Shown here piece after piece: positions 26,668 to 35,959 of a stretch of 64,000 nucleotides of DNA. Origin of the DNA: Agathobaculum ammoniilyticum (GTDB taxonomy: Bacteria; Bacillota; Clostridia; Oscillospirales; Butyricicoccaceae); NCBI RefSeq assembly GCF_025567315.1, contig NZ_JAOQJE010000010.1, forward strand, positions 58,886 through 122,885. Reading direction: 5' to 3'. The position numbers and the translations under genes were made by a program. Under the pieces are notes generated by a model. It did no database searches. It saw only the letters and a list, made by a program, of their open reading frames with translations, and had not been told where the DNA came from. Within the stretch, counting starts at the first letter, position 1. Every line of letters starts with the position of its first letter.

Positions 26668-28806
26668 TCATTCCTCAGAGACGAATACCCCATATATGGC
26701 GGAAAAGAGCTTTCTGAAAATGTTCCCGATGCGGGCGAGTACACCCTCGTCGGCCTGCTCTTGGTTCGCGGCGGCGGTTCCTTCATCATCGTCGAGCGAT
26801 ATCTCATGGGTGCGCAGGATAAACTGAAGGCTGGCCGGCGTCGGGTTCTGGCTGCTGGTCACGGACTGAAGCTCGGCTTGCGCATCGATGTTGAGGACAT
26901 TGGTATCCTCTTCCAGATCCTTTTCCGCGTCGTCCACCGCGCTGTGGATCGAATCGGTTGCTTTCTGTAGGCTGCTGGAGCTGTTGGAGCGCGCGGCCTT
27001 ATCCAGAACGTCCAGCAGTCCGTCGATCGATGTTTGCAGGCTGGCGTCCGCCTGGCCGCGGACCGAGCGCAGGATGCCGTTGGCGGAGTCGAGCATGTCG
27101 TAGGAGGCGGACAGCGCTTTGGTAAGCGCAACCATCAGCTCCTCGCCCTTGTCCGCAGCGGAAACCGCCTCGGTCGTGATCTGCTGCAGGCAGGTGGACA
27201 GGGCGGGGATATCGGCCACAAGCTGATTGACACGCTCGAGCGAGGTGTTCATCAGATCGGCGAGCTTTTTCCCCTCCGCGGTGAAATCCTGCGGCAACCC
27301 CTCGTAATCATCCAGCACATCCGCGATATCCGCAAGGTTTTCCAGGATGCCGTCCGAGGAGGACAGCATGCTCTCCAAGCTGTCCGCGGCGTCCGACAGC
27401 GTGCTCAGCGTTTTTTTGGACGCTGCGATCGTTCCGGACAGGCCAGAGGGGAGGGCGGACAGCATATCGCCTAACGCGGCCGCTTCTTCGGGGGTGATGA
27501 TGCCAGCGGAAACCAGATGCGCCAAATCGAGCTGGATCAGTGTGATGAGCGCGTCCTGGATATCCTCCAATGCGGAAAGGGAATTCCTGAGGGAACTCAG
27601 GTTGGAGGACAGGCGGCCCATATCGTTTTTTAGGTCGTCCACAGCGCTCCGCAGCTGGTCGATATAAAATCCGTCAATATCGGCGGCGTCGTCCAGGTCG
27701 TTGAACATATCCTCCAGGTTATCCAGGGATATCTTGACTTTGCGGAGCAATTCCTGATATTCGAGGATATCGGCGCCGGATTCCTCAAGCGTGCCGAGCA
27801 TGCTGTTGACGGTAGCGTTGAGCGTGACCAGTATGGTTTTCATGGCGTTCAGCTCGGGAATCAGGGAGTCGGATTTGCCGGCAAGCGCTTCCAGCGCGTC
27901 AAGGGCCGCGTCGGTTTTGGGGTCAAGGGTGCCGCGGTCCGCGACAAGCTGCTTGCGCACCTCGTTGATGCCGGATACGCCGTGTGACAGCGTATTAAAG
28001 CCGCTCTGCATGCTCTGCAGCGTTTCCAGCATGCTGCTGAGCCCCTCATACAGGTTGTCGCCCGAGTCCCCGAGGCGGTCCTTGATATCCTTCATATCCG
28101 CGAGGATATCGAGCGAGGAAAGCGTGGCGGGCGCCAGGAAAAGCAGAAGCCCCATGCTTTCAAAGCTGTTTGAGCCGATCCGCACGGTAAAGGTGCTTTC
28201 CTCGCCTGGCAGGCCCATGAAAAAGACGATCTTGTAGGTTCCCATCGACTGCACCTGCGCGCCGGGCGCTTCGATCGAGAGTGCTTTGCTCATGTCGATG
28301 CCGGTGCCGCAAATGAGTGTCATATTGTTTTTGTAATACTCGCTTGCGGCTTCGTTCGGTACGGCGTGAATGGTCATTTCGATCAAACCGGACGCGCCCG
28401 CGCACGTTTCCGCTTCGACGGGTACGCCGTTAAGCTGATAGGATACATCGAAATTCCACGGAAGCTGTATAGGCTCCTCCCCGTTGGGGATGCATTCATA
28501 ATAGAAGCGCTGCTGTCCGTCGTCCGCGATCTCCCAGGTGACCGAACCGTCGCTGAGCGCAGGCTCGTCATAGGTGGACATGTTATATACAGCGCTGTAA
28601 TCGCCATAGTCGGTAAACGAGGTATGGCCGTTCAGGTTCACGCCCTTGACGATGCGGGTATCCTCGGGCATGCCATAGTAATCCAGGTTGATATAAACCG
28701 CCTCGTCGGTTTCCACGACAGGCGCGGCGGCAACCGCCGCCTGGGGCAGCAGGAGCGCTGGCAGAAGCGCGCAGGCGGTCAGGCGGCATAGCTTATTTGC
28801 GAACAT
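26668..28806 (-). CDS. Secreted coiled-coil protein partnered with an MMPL exporter
   Basis: 712 residues. Signal peptide 1-26 (lysine, then a long hydrophobic stretch ending AVAAAP). About 27-245 is a beta-rich extracytoplasmic domain; 250-650 is almost continuous heptad-like helix rich in Leu, Asp and Ser (SSLRNSLSALEDIQDAL, LSDAADSLESMLSS), like the YhgE/Pip class. The C-terminus ends in an amphipathic IGNIFRKLFSAIYGVF helix. Start ATG 28806 after GAGGAGG; it overlaps the MMPL gene's last 14 bases, so the two are coupled. Probably an extracellular adaptor for the exporter. No enzymatic motif. Confidence 0.7.
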   Translation of the reverse strand: MFANKLCRLTACALLPALLLPQAAVAAAPVVETDEAVYINLDYYGMPEDTRIVKGVNLNGHTSFTDYGDYSAVYNMSTYDEPALSDGSVTWEIADDGQQRFYYECIPNGEEPIQLPWNFDVSYQLNGVPVEAETCAGASGLIEMTIHAVPNEAASEYYKNNMTLICGTGIDMSKALSIEAPGAQVQSMGTYKIVFFMGLPGEESTFTVRIGSNSFESMGLLLFLAPATLSSLDILADMKDIKDRLGDSGDNLYEGLSSMLETLQSMQSGFNTLSHGVSGINEVRKQLVADRGTLDPKTDAALDALEALAGKSDSLIPELNAMKTILVTLNATVNSMLGTLEESGADILEYQELLRKVKISLDNLEDMFNDLDDAADIDGFYIDQLRSAVDDLKNDMGRLSSNLSSLRNSLSALEDIQDALITLIQLDLAHLVSAGIITPEEAAALGDMLSALPSGLSGTIAASKKTLSTLSDAADSLESMLSSSDGILENLADIADVLDDYEGLPQDFTAEGKKLADLMNTSLERVNQLVADIPALSTCLQQITTEAVSAADKGEELMVALTKALSASYDMLDSANGILRSVRGQADASLQTSIDGLLDVLDKAARSNSSSSLQKATDSIHSAVDDAEKDLEEDTNVLNIDAQAELQSVTSSQNPTPASLQFILRTHEISLDDDEGTAAANQEQADEGVLARIGNIFRKLFSAIYGVFVSEE

Positions 28807-31105
28807 GGTTGTTTTCCTCCTCTCGGTCGGCCTTATCCGGTGTATCCGCCGGCTTTTGCGGATGGAGCAGGCGCATGAGCCGGTTCCGGATGGCCTTATG
28901 TCGGGCGCGGCGGTTTTCGCGGATTTGTTCCTGCAGGCGCAGACGCTGCTCATGCAGCGCGCTGAGCGTGGGCAGCGTTAGCTTTTTGTCGCGAATGCGG
29001 TTCATCCTGGCGTGCTTTTTCTGCGCGTAATCCGGCTTTATGATCCAGCGGTCGAACAGCATCAGGCACATCGGCAGCAGGAACAGCACAAGGATCATGG
29101 AGATCAGCGCGCCGCGGCCGATCAGTTGCCCCAGGCCTGACACCGCCTCGACCGAGGTGAGGAAGAACAGGCCGTAGGCGACCGTCATGATAATCAGGCC
29201 GGAGGTCAGGATGGATTCCGCGCTAACCGTGACCGCGCGGATGGCAGCCTCCCGTTTATCGCCCTGCGAACGGGCGTCCAGATAGTTGCCGGTCAGCAGG
29301 ATGGAATAATCGATTGTCGCGCCGAGCTGGATACAGCCGACGATAATAAAGCCGAGGTACATGGTGCGCTGTCCGTAGATGTAGGGCAGCGCGGTGTTGA
29401 TGTAAATGGCGCATTCGATCGGGATCAGCACGACCAGCGGCAGCAGCAGCGCCTTATAGGTGATTGCCACCACCAGCGCGACGCCCAGCAGCGAGACGAT
29501 GTTGACTCGGTTGTTATCCGGCACGATGATTTCCTTGATATCCTGTGTAGAGGGAGTTACGCCGACCAGATAGGTCTGCTCATCCGGATAATACCGGTCG
29601 ATGACGGCGCGGATCTCATCCGCATATCGGAACGCCGCGTCGCTTTCGCCGGCGGAACGGACGTTGATGATTACGCGCGCCCAGTGCTCGGAGTGCAGGA
29701 TGCCGGTGATGCTCTCCGGCAAAAAATCCTCCGGTATGCCGGAGGGCAGGACCGAAGCCAGGCCGAGAGAATATTTGACATAGGGCAGGCTGTCCAGTTC
29801 CTCGCTCATGGCCTTTTCCGTGACGTTGCTGTCCAGCGGGATCAGGGCGAGCATCATATTGCTCTGTCCGAATTCCGCGTTCATCCGTTGCTCAGCCTCA
29901 TAGACCGGCGTGCCGGGGGAGTTGGCGACCGCCTCATTGCCATAGGTGAAATCGGCCATGCCCTGCGCGACATAGCAGGGGACGATCAGTACCATCACCA
30001 CGATCAGGATCGGCTTGCGGACTTTGTACACAAACTCCCCGAAGCCGCGCCACTGCTTGGGGACGAACGGCCGGTGTTGGGTCTTCGCTACGATATTCTG
30101 GCTGCGCAGGATCAGCGCGGGCATCAGCAGCAGCACGGTGACAAGGCTCAGCGCGATGCCTTTTGCCAGCACCAGCCCCATATCCGGACCGATGCCGAAG
30201 TTCATCAGCACCATGGCGGCAAAGCCGACGATGGTTGTCGCGCCGGAGGCGCCGATCGAGGAAACGGCCGAGCGCAGCGCGTTGGCCATGGCCTGCTCGG
30301 GTTCGGCGCCGTTGGCCCGTTCCTCGGTGAACGCATGCAGTAGGAAAATGGAGTAGTCCATCGAACAGGCGAGCTGTAGGACCGCGCCCACCGCGTTGGA
30401 TAGGAATGAGATCTCGCCGAATATGATGTTGGAGCCCATGTTGATGATAATGGCGATGCCAAGCACCGAAAGGAACAGCACAGGCTCAAACCAGGAGGTT
30501 GTGGTGAGCGTCAGGATCAGATAGATGATGATGACCGCAAGCACCATCACGCGCGCGACCTCCGCGTTGATCGTGGGGCCGAGGTTGGTGTCTGACACCG
30601 CTGAACCGGCCACCAGGCCGCGGTCCCCGACGATCTGCTCGATCTCCCGAACCGCCTTGTGCGTCCGGCTGGACGAATCCTTCTCCAAAAAGATGACGTC
30701 CATATAGGCCTTTCCGTCCTTGTAGTAATCCTCGATGTCCGTGTAGTCGATAAATGCGCTGGAACCGTAGATGTTGGTCTCCAGATCGCACCACATGACC
30801 ATATCGACGCCCTCTACATCGGCGATGCGGTCCTTGACGTTTTTCGCCTCGTACAGCGTGACATCCTCCAGCATGACGCGCCCCATGCCGGGATAGGTGA
30901 ATTCGTCCTCCATGATATCGAGCGCCTGCGCGGATGGACTGGAATCCGGCAGGTATTTTGTCAGGTCGTAGTTAACGCCGACCATTGGGATACAGATCAA
31001 ACTGAAAATGATAAGTACGGTAAACACTTTTTCGATCAGCCTGCGGCTGTGAATGATCAGGTCAACAGGACTATGTCCCTTTCGTTTCACAAAGAAAAAC
31101 ACCAT
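28793..31105 (-). CDS. MMPL/RND-family exporter
   Basis: About 770 residues. Two MMPL repeats, each with one TM helix, a large extracytoplasmic loop and five or so further helices. The helix-4-type motifs are DYSIFLLHAFTEE and DYSILLTGNYLDAR, with GxTTIVGF-like segments between. The last 80 residues are a basic cytoplasmic tail. Family members export lipids, siderophores or amphiphiles; the cargo here is unknown. ATG 31105 is chosen because the predicted promoter (31150-31178) starts transcription near 31142, leaving the longer frames untranscribed or leaderless; its RBS (AAGAAAG) is weak, so GTG 31090 remains possible. Confidence 0.85.
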   Translation of the reverse strand: MVFFFVKRKGHSPVDLIIHSRRLIEKVFTVLIIFSLICIPMVGVNYDLTKYLPDSSPSAQALDIMEDEFTYPGMGRVMLEDVTLYEAKNVKDRIADVEGVDMVMWCDLETNIYGSSAFIDYTDIEDYYKDGKAYMDVIFLEKDSSSRTHKAVREIEQIVGDRGLVAGSAVSDTNLGPTINAEVARVMVLAVIIIYLILTLTTTSWFEPVLFLSVLGIAIIINMGSNIIFGEISFLSNAVGAVLQLACSMDYSIFLLHAFTEERANGAEPEQAMANALRSAVSSIGASGATTIVGFAAMVLMNFGIGPDMGLVLAKGIALSLVTVLLLMPALILRSQNIVAKTQHRPFVPKQWRGFGEFVYKVRKPILIVVMVLIVPCYVAQGMADFTYGNEAVANSPGTPVYEAEQRMNAEFGQSNMMLALIPLDSNVTEKAMSEELDSLPYVKYSLGLASVLPSGIPEDFLPESITGILHSEHWARVIINVRSAGESDAAFRYADEIRAVIDRYYPDEQTYLVGVTPSTQDIKEIIVPDNNRVNIVSLLGVALVVAITYKALLLPLVVLIPIECAIYINTALPYIYGQRTMYLGFIIVGCIQLGATIDYSILLTGNYLDARSQGDKREAAIRAVTVSAESILTSGLIIMTVAYGLFFLTSVEAVSGLGQLIGRGALISMILVLFLLPMCLMLFDRWIIKPDYAQKKHARMNRIRDKKLTLPTLSALHEQRLRLQEQIRENRRARHKAIRNRLMRLLHPQKPADTPDKADREEENNHVRK

Positions 31106-31142
31106 CTTTCTTGAAAATAGACATTGCGTACGATTTCTTTTC

Positions 31143-31237
31143 ATGTTATAGTATAGTACATAAGGATAACATACACAATAATCAAATCTATTCATAATGA
31201 ATGATAATAAACAAAATATATTTTAATGTATGTTATC
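31143..31237. promoter_or_regulatory. TetR operator-like inverted repeats between MMPL and tetR
   Basis: GATAACATACA (31165-31175) and TGTATGTTATC (31227-31237) are exact inverted repeats. A third ATGTTAT copy lies at 31143-31149. One arm covers the MMPL -35 box and the other precedes tetR, the layout expected for a self-regulating divergent repressor. Confidence 0.65.
31150..31178 (-). promoter_or_regulatory. MMPL operon promoter
   Basis: Minus strand -35 TTGTGT (31173-31178), 17-bp spacer, -10 TATACT (31150-31155). Confidence 0.7.
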
Positions 31238-31266
31238 TTTGGAGTAATGGACAGGAGGGAGTCCTG

Positions 31267-31824
31267 ATGGAGGAGCGGGAGGACAAACGCATCAGGCGCA
31301 CGAAAAAGCTGCTGCGGCAGGCATTGACAAGGCTGATGCAGCAAAAGGATTTTCAGAGCATCACCGTGACCGATGTGGTGCGGGAAGCGGATATCAACCG
31401 CGGAACATTTTATGCGCATTATCGGGATGTTTACGATCTGCGTGAAAAAATAGAAAGCGAAATGATCGCGGACTTTCGCGGAATGATCGACGATATCCAT
31501 TTGAACGGCGGCGGCTCCCTGCATCCGGTGCTCATGCGCGCGGTGGATTATCTGGAGGAGAATCGGGAGATTGTGACCACGCTGGTCCGTGTGAGCGGAG
31601 CGGAGGGGTTCAGCAAAAAGCTGATCCATGTGATTGAGGAATGCCGCATGGAGTCCGTGCCGTGCAGGGGCGTGGAGGATGTTTACGTCGCGCGCTTTAT
31701 TGCGACCGGCGTGGTAGGGATGCTCGAACGGTGGGTCGCGGAATCGCAGCCGCTGCCGAAAAATGAGTTGATCGCGCTGATGGAACATATCCTTTCCCCC
31801 ATGCTGCAGTCGGCCAGGGGATAA
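31267..31824 (+). CDS. TetR/AcrR-family regulator
   Basis: 185 residues. N-terminal HTH with RRTKKLLRQALTRLMQQKDFQSITVTDV, then the recognition helix region INRGTFYAHYRDVYDL; C-terminal ligand domain of the Firmicutes TetR_C_8-like type. ATG 31267 follows GGAGGGAG; the earlier ATG at 31201 lies in the operator region. Divergent from the MMPL operon, which it probably represses. Confidence 0.88.
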   Translation: MEEREDKRIRRTKKLLRQALTRLMQQKDFQSITVTDVVREADINRGTFYAHYRDVYDLREKIESEMIADFRGMIDDIHLNGGGSLHPVLMRAVDYLEENREIVTTLVRVSGAEGFSKKLIHVIEECRMESVPCRGVEDVYVARFIATGVVGMLERWVAESQPLPKNELIALMEHILSPMLQSARG

Positions 31825-31825
31825 A

Positions 31826-31851
31826 AAACGCATGCTTTTCAGCATGCGTTT
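31826..31851. terminator. Convergent terminator
   Basis: 10-bp stem AAACGCATGC/GCATGCGTTT. On the minus strand it is followed by TTTTTTAT. It overlaps the stop of the glucosyltransferase gene. Confidence 0.85.
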
Positions 31852-32987
31852 GATGGTTCATTCCATTGCAATACAAAATCCGCGAGCCGTTCGGTTGCAT
31901 CCGGATGGGCGACCGCCTGCATGGTCTGGCGCACGGTCGCCAGACGGGCGGGGTTGCGGAACAGCTCGTACACGGCCTCGTCGATCGGGAAATGCTTGGT
32001 GATCTGCGCCGCCATCCCGTTGTTGACCAGGAACTCCACGTTGCGCTCCTCATGGCCGGGGATCGGGTCGACAAGCAGCATGGGCAGGTTTTTGGCAAGC
32101 GCCTCGGATACCGTCAGGCCGCCGGGCTTGGAAACGATGCAGTCCGCAGCGCTCATCATTACCTCTACGTTGTGGACAAAGCCGTATGGCTTGATCACAC
32201 AGTCGCCCTGATAGCGGGAGGCGAACTGTTCAACCTGTAGAAACTGCTTTTTGTTGTTGCCGCAGACCACAAGAAGCTGCAGCGGGAAGCCGAGCGCGGT
32301 CAGCTTTTCCAGCGTTTTTACATGGTCGGCATAGCCCATGCTACCGCCCATGAGCAGGAGCGTGCGCTGCTGCGGGTCAATGCCGAGCTGCGCCGCAGCG
32401 TCCGCCCGCGACAGCTTTTGGTTGAATTTCGGATGCACCGGTATGCCGAACGGCAGGATACGGCGCTCGGGTATGCCGCGCTTGACGCAGCGGAAGGTGA
32501 GCAGTTCGCTTGCCGTTACAATATACTGTACATGCGGCACGTCTTCCCAGTAGGGATGCAGGGTGTAGTCGGTCACGATGCCGATGGTTTTGATATCGTC
32601 AAGCTTTTTTCGCTTTTTCAGCTCATCCACCATCTGCGCGGCGAAAACGTGCGTGCAGAGGATTACATCGGGCGCGTAGCCCGCAATCACCCTGGCGAAC
32701 TTGGACGCCCCGAGGGCATTGATGATGTTGATAATGCTGGGGCCAGCGGTGAAATAGCCCGCGCCGCCGTTTTCCGCAAGCTGATAGACCAGACGGTACA
32801 GCGTCTGCATGTGCTTGGAGGAAAACAGGTAGCCCTTGTCAATGGTTGCCCTGATCAGGTTGCTGATGTAGGCGTAAACGTCCAGCGTATGCACATCGGC
32901 GCCCTTGCTGGTCAGCATGTCGCCCACGGCCTTTGCGGTCGCATGGTGTCCAAAGCCTGCTGTGACAGATAAAATCAATACTCTCAT
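31839..32987 (-). CDS. MGDG synthase/UgtP-like glycosyltransferase
   Basis: 382 residues, GT28 fold. The N-terminus MRVLILSVTAGFGHHATAKAV carries the acceptor-side GFGHH motif; the C-terminal half has LLMGGSMGY, VVCGNNKKQ, KPYGFV, and the donor-binding SKPGGLTVSEALAKNLPM. It likely glycosylates diacylglycerol, giving membrane glycolipids or lipoteichoic-acid anchors. Start at ATG 32987 after AAGGAGAGG. It lies 57 bases downstream of spoVG on the same strand. Confidence 0.82.
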   Translation of the reverse strand: MRVLILSVTAGFGHHATAKAVGDMLTSKGADVHTLDVYAYISNLIRATIDKGYLFSSKHMQTLYRLVYQLAENGGAGYFTAGPSIINIINALGASKFARVIAGYAPDVILCTHVFAAQMVDELKKRKKLDDIKTIGIVTDYTLHPYWEDVPHVQYIVTASELLTFRCVKRGIPERRILPFGIPVHPKFNQKLSRADAAAQLGIDPQQRTLLLMGGSMGYADHVKTLEKLTALGFPLQLLVVCGNNKKQFLQVEQFASRYQGDCVIKPYGFVHNVEVMMSAADCIVSKPGGLTVSEALAKNLPMLLVDPIPGHEERNVEFLVNNGMAAQITKHFPIDEAVYELFRNPARLATVRQTMQAVAHPDATERLADFVLQWNEPSNAC

Positions 32988-33044
32988 ACCGGTACCTCTC
33001 CTTGTATAAGAGTTATTGTACATCAAAACAGGAAAAAAAGCAAA

Positions 33045-33305
33045 TTACTGTATAAACGCCGCCTTATAGGCGTCCAGCACCCTGTGCTCCAGCTCGTCGC
33101 GCAGCGCGTTGCCGACCGGATGCGCGATATCGCGGAAGCGCCCGTCCGGCATCCGGCGGGACGGCATGGCGAGGAACAGCCGGTCATGTCCGTCGATGAT
33201 CTTGATGTCATGCACGGCGAACATATCGTCGAAAGTGACGGATACCAGCGCCTTCAGGCGGCCGTATTCTTCCACATGGCGGAATTTGATGTCTGTGATT
33301 TCCAT
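33045..33305 (-). CDS. spoVG: SpoVG-family regulator
   Basis: 86 residues, complete family length. MEITDIKFRHVEEYGRLKALVSVTFDDMFAVHDIKIIDG and MPSRRMPDGRFRDIAHPV are the family hallmarks. Known members bind nucleic acid and affect septation, capsule and virulence genes. RBS AAAGGAG. Only sporulation-associated gene seen in the window. Confidence 0.95.
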   Translation of the reverse strand: MEITDIKFRHVEEYGRLKALVSVTFDDMFAVHDIKIIDGHDRLFLAMPSRRMPDGRFRDIAHPVGNALRDELEHRVLDAYKAAFIQ

Positions 33306-33355
33306 AGTGTACTCCTTTTTTCTGATTGGTCGTTTTAATTTTGTCTGTTTGCCTA

Positions 33356-33384
33356 TTTATATTTTGACAGGTTTGTACTATAAT
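33356..33384 (+). promoter_or_regulatory. murC promoter
   Basis: TTTATA (33356-33361), 17-bp spacer, TATAAT (33379-33384). The leader of about 95 nt has no clear hairpin. Confidence 0.55.
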
Positions 33385-33485
33385 ATACCTTGTCTGGCAA
33401 GAATAGCAGTACAGGCAAAGCCCTCTCGGCTGGAACCGCGGTTTCGCCCGAAGACTGAAGATTATAGCAGGAGGCTTAGGGGAAT

Positions 33486-34856
33486 ATGGCCCTTTCAATC
33501 AAGCCCTATATTGAAAATAAGGAAACCATCCATCTGATTGGCATTGGCGGCGTATCCATGAATTCGCTGGCCGAGCTGCTGCTGTCAAAAGGGGTGCCGG
33601 TCACCGGCTCGGACCGGCTGGGGACTGACGTTACCGCGCGCCTGAAGGCGCGGGGCGCAAAAATCAGCTATGAGCATAAGGCGGAAAATGTGCAGGGCGC
33701 TTCGCTCGTCGTCCGCACTGCCGCGGTACATGACGATAATCCGGAGGTCGTCCGCGCGCATGAGCTGGGCATACCGGTGATGGAACGCGCGGAGGCCTGG
33801 GGCCACCTGATGCGGGATTACGATAATGTGGTCTGCCTGGCCGGCACGCACGGCAAGACGACCTCGACCTCCATGATGGCGCTGATCACCATGGAGGCCG
33901 GCCTGGACCCGACGGTCATGGTCGGTAGCAACCTGCCCGCGATCGGCGGCACGCTGCGCATCGGCGGCAAGGGCTGCTTTGTGGCGGAAAGCTGCGAATA
34001 CTGCAATTCCTTCCTCAAATTCGCGCCGACCGTCGCGGTGGTACTCAATGTGGAGGAGGACCACCTTGACTTTTTCAAGGATATCAATGATATCATCCAC
34101 TCGTTCCGCGCGTTTGTCGAGCTGACGCCGATGAATGGGCTGGTGGTCGCCAACGGGGACGATCCCAACGCCATGCGGAGTGTCGCGGGACTGGACCGGC
34201 GTATCCGTACGTTCGGCATGGCGCCGGACGCGGACGTGCGCGCCGAAGACGTGCGGGATGTGAACGGATATTACCAGTTTACCGTCCTGATCGGCGGCAA
34301 GCCGTATGCACGGGTCAGGCTGTCCGTTCCCGGGCGGCACAATATGCTCAACGCCTTGGCGTGCTGCGCGGCGGCGGAGTTTTTGGGCGTATCGGGCGCG
34401 GCGGCGGAACGCGGACTGAACCAGTTCACCGGCTCGTCCCGCCGGTTCCAGTTGATTGGCAAAATGCCGTGCGGCGCGACTGTGGTGGACGACTACGCCC
34501 ATCACCCCAATGAGATGAAAGCGACCCTGACGACCGCCAGAGAGATGCGGTTCGACCGTATCCTGTGCGCGTTCCAGCCGCATACCTATACCCGCACCAA
34601 GGCGCTGTTCCCTGAATTCGTGGAGGCGTTGAAGCTGTGCGACCAGGCCGTGCTTGCGCCGATCTACGCGGCGCGGGAGCAGAATACGGTCGGGGTGTAC
34701 GCGAGCGACTTGGCGGAAGAAGTGCCGGGGGCGGTAGCCTTTGACAGCTTTGCGGAGATCGCGGCCTATCTGCGCCGCGAGGCAGGGCCGAACGACCTGG
34801 TGATTACCATGGGCGCGGGGAATATCAACGAGGTAGGCCCCATGTTGATCCGATAA
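33486..34856 (+). CDS. murC: UDP-N-acetylmuramate--L-alanine ligase
   Basis: 456 residues. Adds L-Ala to UDP-MurNAc in peptidoglycan synthesis. N-terminal nucleotide fold HLIGIGGVSMNSLAELLL, ATP loop AGTHGKTTSTSM (about 118-129), ESCEYCNSFL, the central metal-site NVEEDHLDFF, and C-terminal VDDYAHHPNE. RBS GGAGGC at distance 12. Stand-alone gene outside a dcw cluster. Confidence 0.95.
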   Translation: MALSIKPYIENKETIHLIGIGGVSMNSLAELLLSKGVPVTGSDRLGTDVTARLKARGAKISYEHKAENVQGASLVVRTAAVHDDNPEVVRAHELGIPVMERAEAWGHLMRDYDNVVCLAGTHGKTTSTSMMALITMEAGLDPTVMVGSNLPAIGGTLRIGGKGCFVAESCEYCNSFLKFAPTVAVVLNVEEDHLDFFKDINDIIHSFRAFVELTPMNGLVVANGDDPNAMRSVAGLDRRIRTFGMAPDADVRAEDVRDVNGYYQFTVLIGGKPYARVRLSVPGRHNMLNALACCAAAEFLGVSGAAAERGLNQFTGSSRRFQLIGKMPCGATVVDDYAHHPNEMKATLTTAREMRFDRILCAFQPHTYTRTKALFPEFVEALKLCDQAVLAPIYAAREQNTVGVYASDLAEEVPGAVAFDSFAEIAAYLRREAGPNDLVITMGAGNINEVGPMLIR

Positions 34857-34900
34857 AAACAGAAAAGCCGCAGGACGCGCTCCTGCGGCTTTTTTCTGTT
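34857..34900. terminator. Bidirectional terminator
   Basis: GC stem AAAAGCCGCAGGA/TCCTGCGGCTTTT extended by AACAG/CTGTT, between murC and the convergent TIM-barrel gene. Confidence 0.9.
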
Positions 34901-35750
34901 ACGGCTGTCCGCTGTAGGGAGGACGCGCGGGGATAAGCTGCCTGAGATATGCCACGCTCTGTTCCGCCCAATCCTCCTCCTGCGAAAGGGTCTGTTCCAG
35001 CGTGGGGCAGCACGCCATCCAGCTTTCCAGCACCGTGCTGAAATCGCGGGGCGCCTCCCGCTTCAGGTAGTCGAGTATTTTGGGGATGGGCTGACGCCCC
35101 TGCCCGGCGGGCATGCCCGTGATGGCCAGCCCGACGCCGGAATTGCTGCGCTGGATCGTGTAATCCTTGACATGGAAACAGACGCAGTACGGCGCCATAT
35201 ACTGCAATACCTCGTCGATCGGCTCCTCAGTGGAGAGCGAATTCGTGCTGTCCACGACCAGGCCGACGAGCGGATGGCCGATCTGCGCGATCATTTCGGC
35301 GTATTCGTGCGCGAGGAAACGGTCATGGTTCTCAATGCCGAGCGTCAGGCCGTGCCGCTCGAGACGGGGCAGGACGCCGCGCACGACGCGGATGGTTTCC
35401 TCCATCGGCGGCTCGTAGCCTGCGGCGTCCGTGATGCCGCGCAGCATGCTGACGCCCAGACGGGCGGATATATCGATATACCGTTCGAGCCGCGCGGGCG
35501 TCATGCCCTTCATGCCGGCCTCGAGCAGGATGCCGCGCTCCTGCGCATAGACGCGGATCTCGTCCAGGGTGGCGTCGCTGAAATCGTCAAACGGCAGGTT
35601 GTGCGAATACTGCACGCAGCCCACGTCGAGCGCGACCGCCTTGTCGATCAGGCCGAGCGGCGTGAGCGGCTGCGCCGGCCGCTGCGCGGGATTGACGCCG
35701 GATAAAAACGGATAGGTAAAGGAACTGATGCCAAGCCAGGTCTGCGCCAT
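34899..35750 (-). CDS. Sugar phosphate isomerase/epimerase-like TIM-barrel protein
   Basis: 283 residues, AP_endonuclease_2/xylose-isomerase-like barrel. Metal-binding acidic/His residues in LEAGMKG, GIENHDRF, VVDSTNS, CFHVKDYT and the late VLESWM strand. Substrate unknown. ATG 35750 after GGAGGC. Own promoter at 35808-35836; no sugar-transport neighbours. Confidence 0.78.
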   Translation of the reverse strand: MAQTWLGISSFTYPFLSGVNPAQRPAQPLTPLGLIDKAVALDVGCVQYSHNLPFDDFSDATLDEIRVYAQERGILLEAGMKGMTPARLERYIDISARLGVSMLRGITDAAGYEPPMEETIRVVRGVLPRLERHGLTLGIENHDRFLAHEYAEMIAQIGHPLVGLVVDSTNSLSTEEPIDEVLQYMAPYCVCFHVKDYTIQRSNSGVGLAITGMPAGQGRQPIPKILDYLKREAPRDFSTVLESWMACCPTLEQTLSQEEDWAEQSVAYLRQLIPARPPYSGQP

Positions 35751-35807
35751 AACAAGCCTCCTTTTTTATGAAAAAACAATAAAAGCCGCGGCTATCTTCT
35801 TGCCTTT

Positions 35808-35836
35808 ATTTTGCACGGGGAGAAAGTAATTGTCAA
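35808..35836 (-). promoter_or_regulatory. Promoter of the TIM-barrel gene
   Basis: Minus strand TTGACA (35831-35836), 17-bp spacer, CAAAAT (35808-35813). Confidence 0.6.
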
Positions 35837-35873
35837 CGATTTCTCGCAATTCAAAAAAACATCAGATTTTTAC

Positions 35874-35902
35874 TTGACAAAAATCACGAAATGGTGCATA
35901 CT
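35874..35902 (+). promoter_or_regulatory. Promoter of the cytidylate-kinase-like gene
   Basis: TTGACA (35874-35879), 17-bp spacer, CATACT (35897-35902). A further AT-rich dyad AATTAT...ATAATT lies downstream in the leader. Confidence 0.7.
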
Positions 35903-35959
35903 GAACATACAAAGAATTATGCAATTTGTATAATTTCGTAACAGTGAGGAGGGTGCGTT

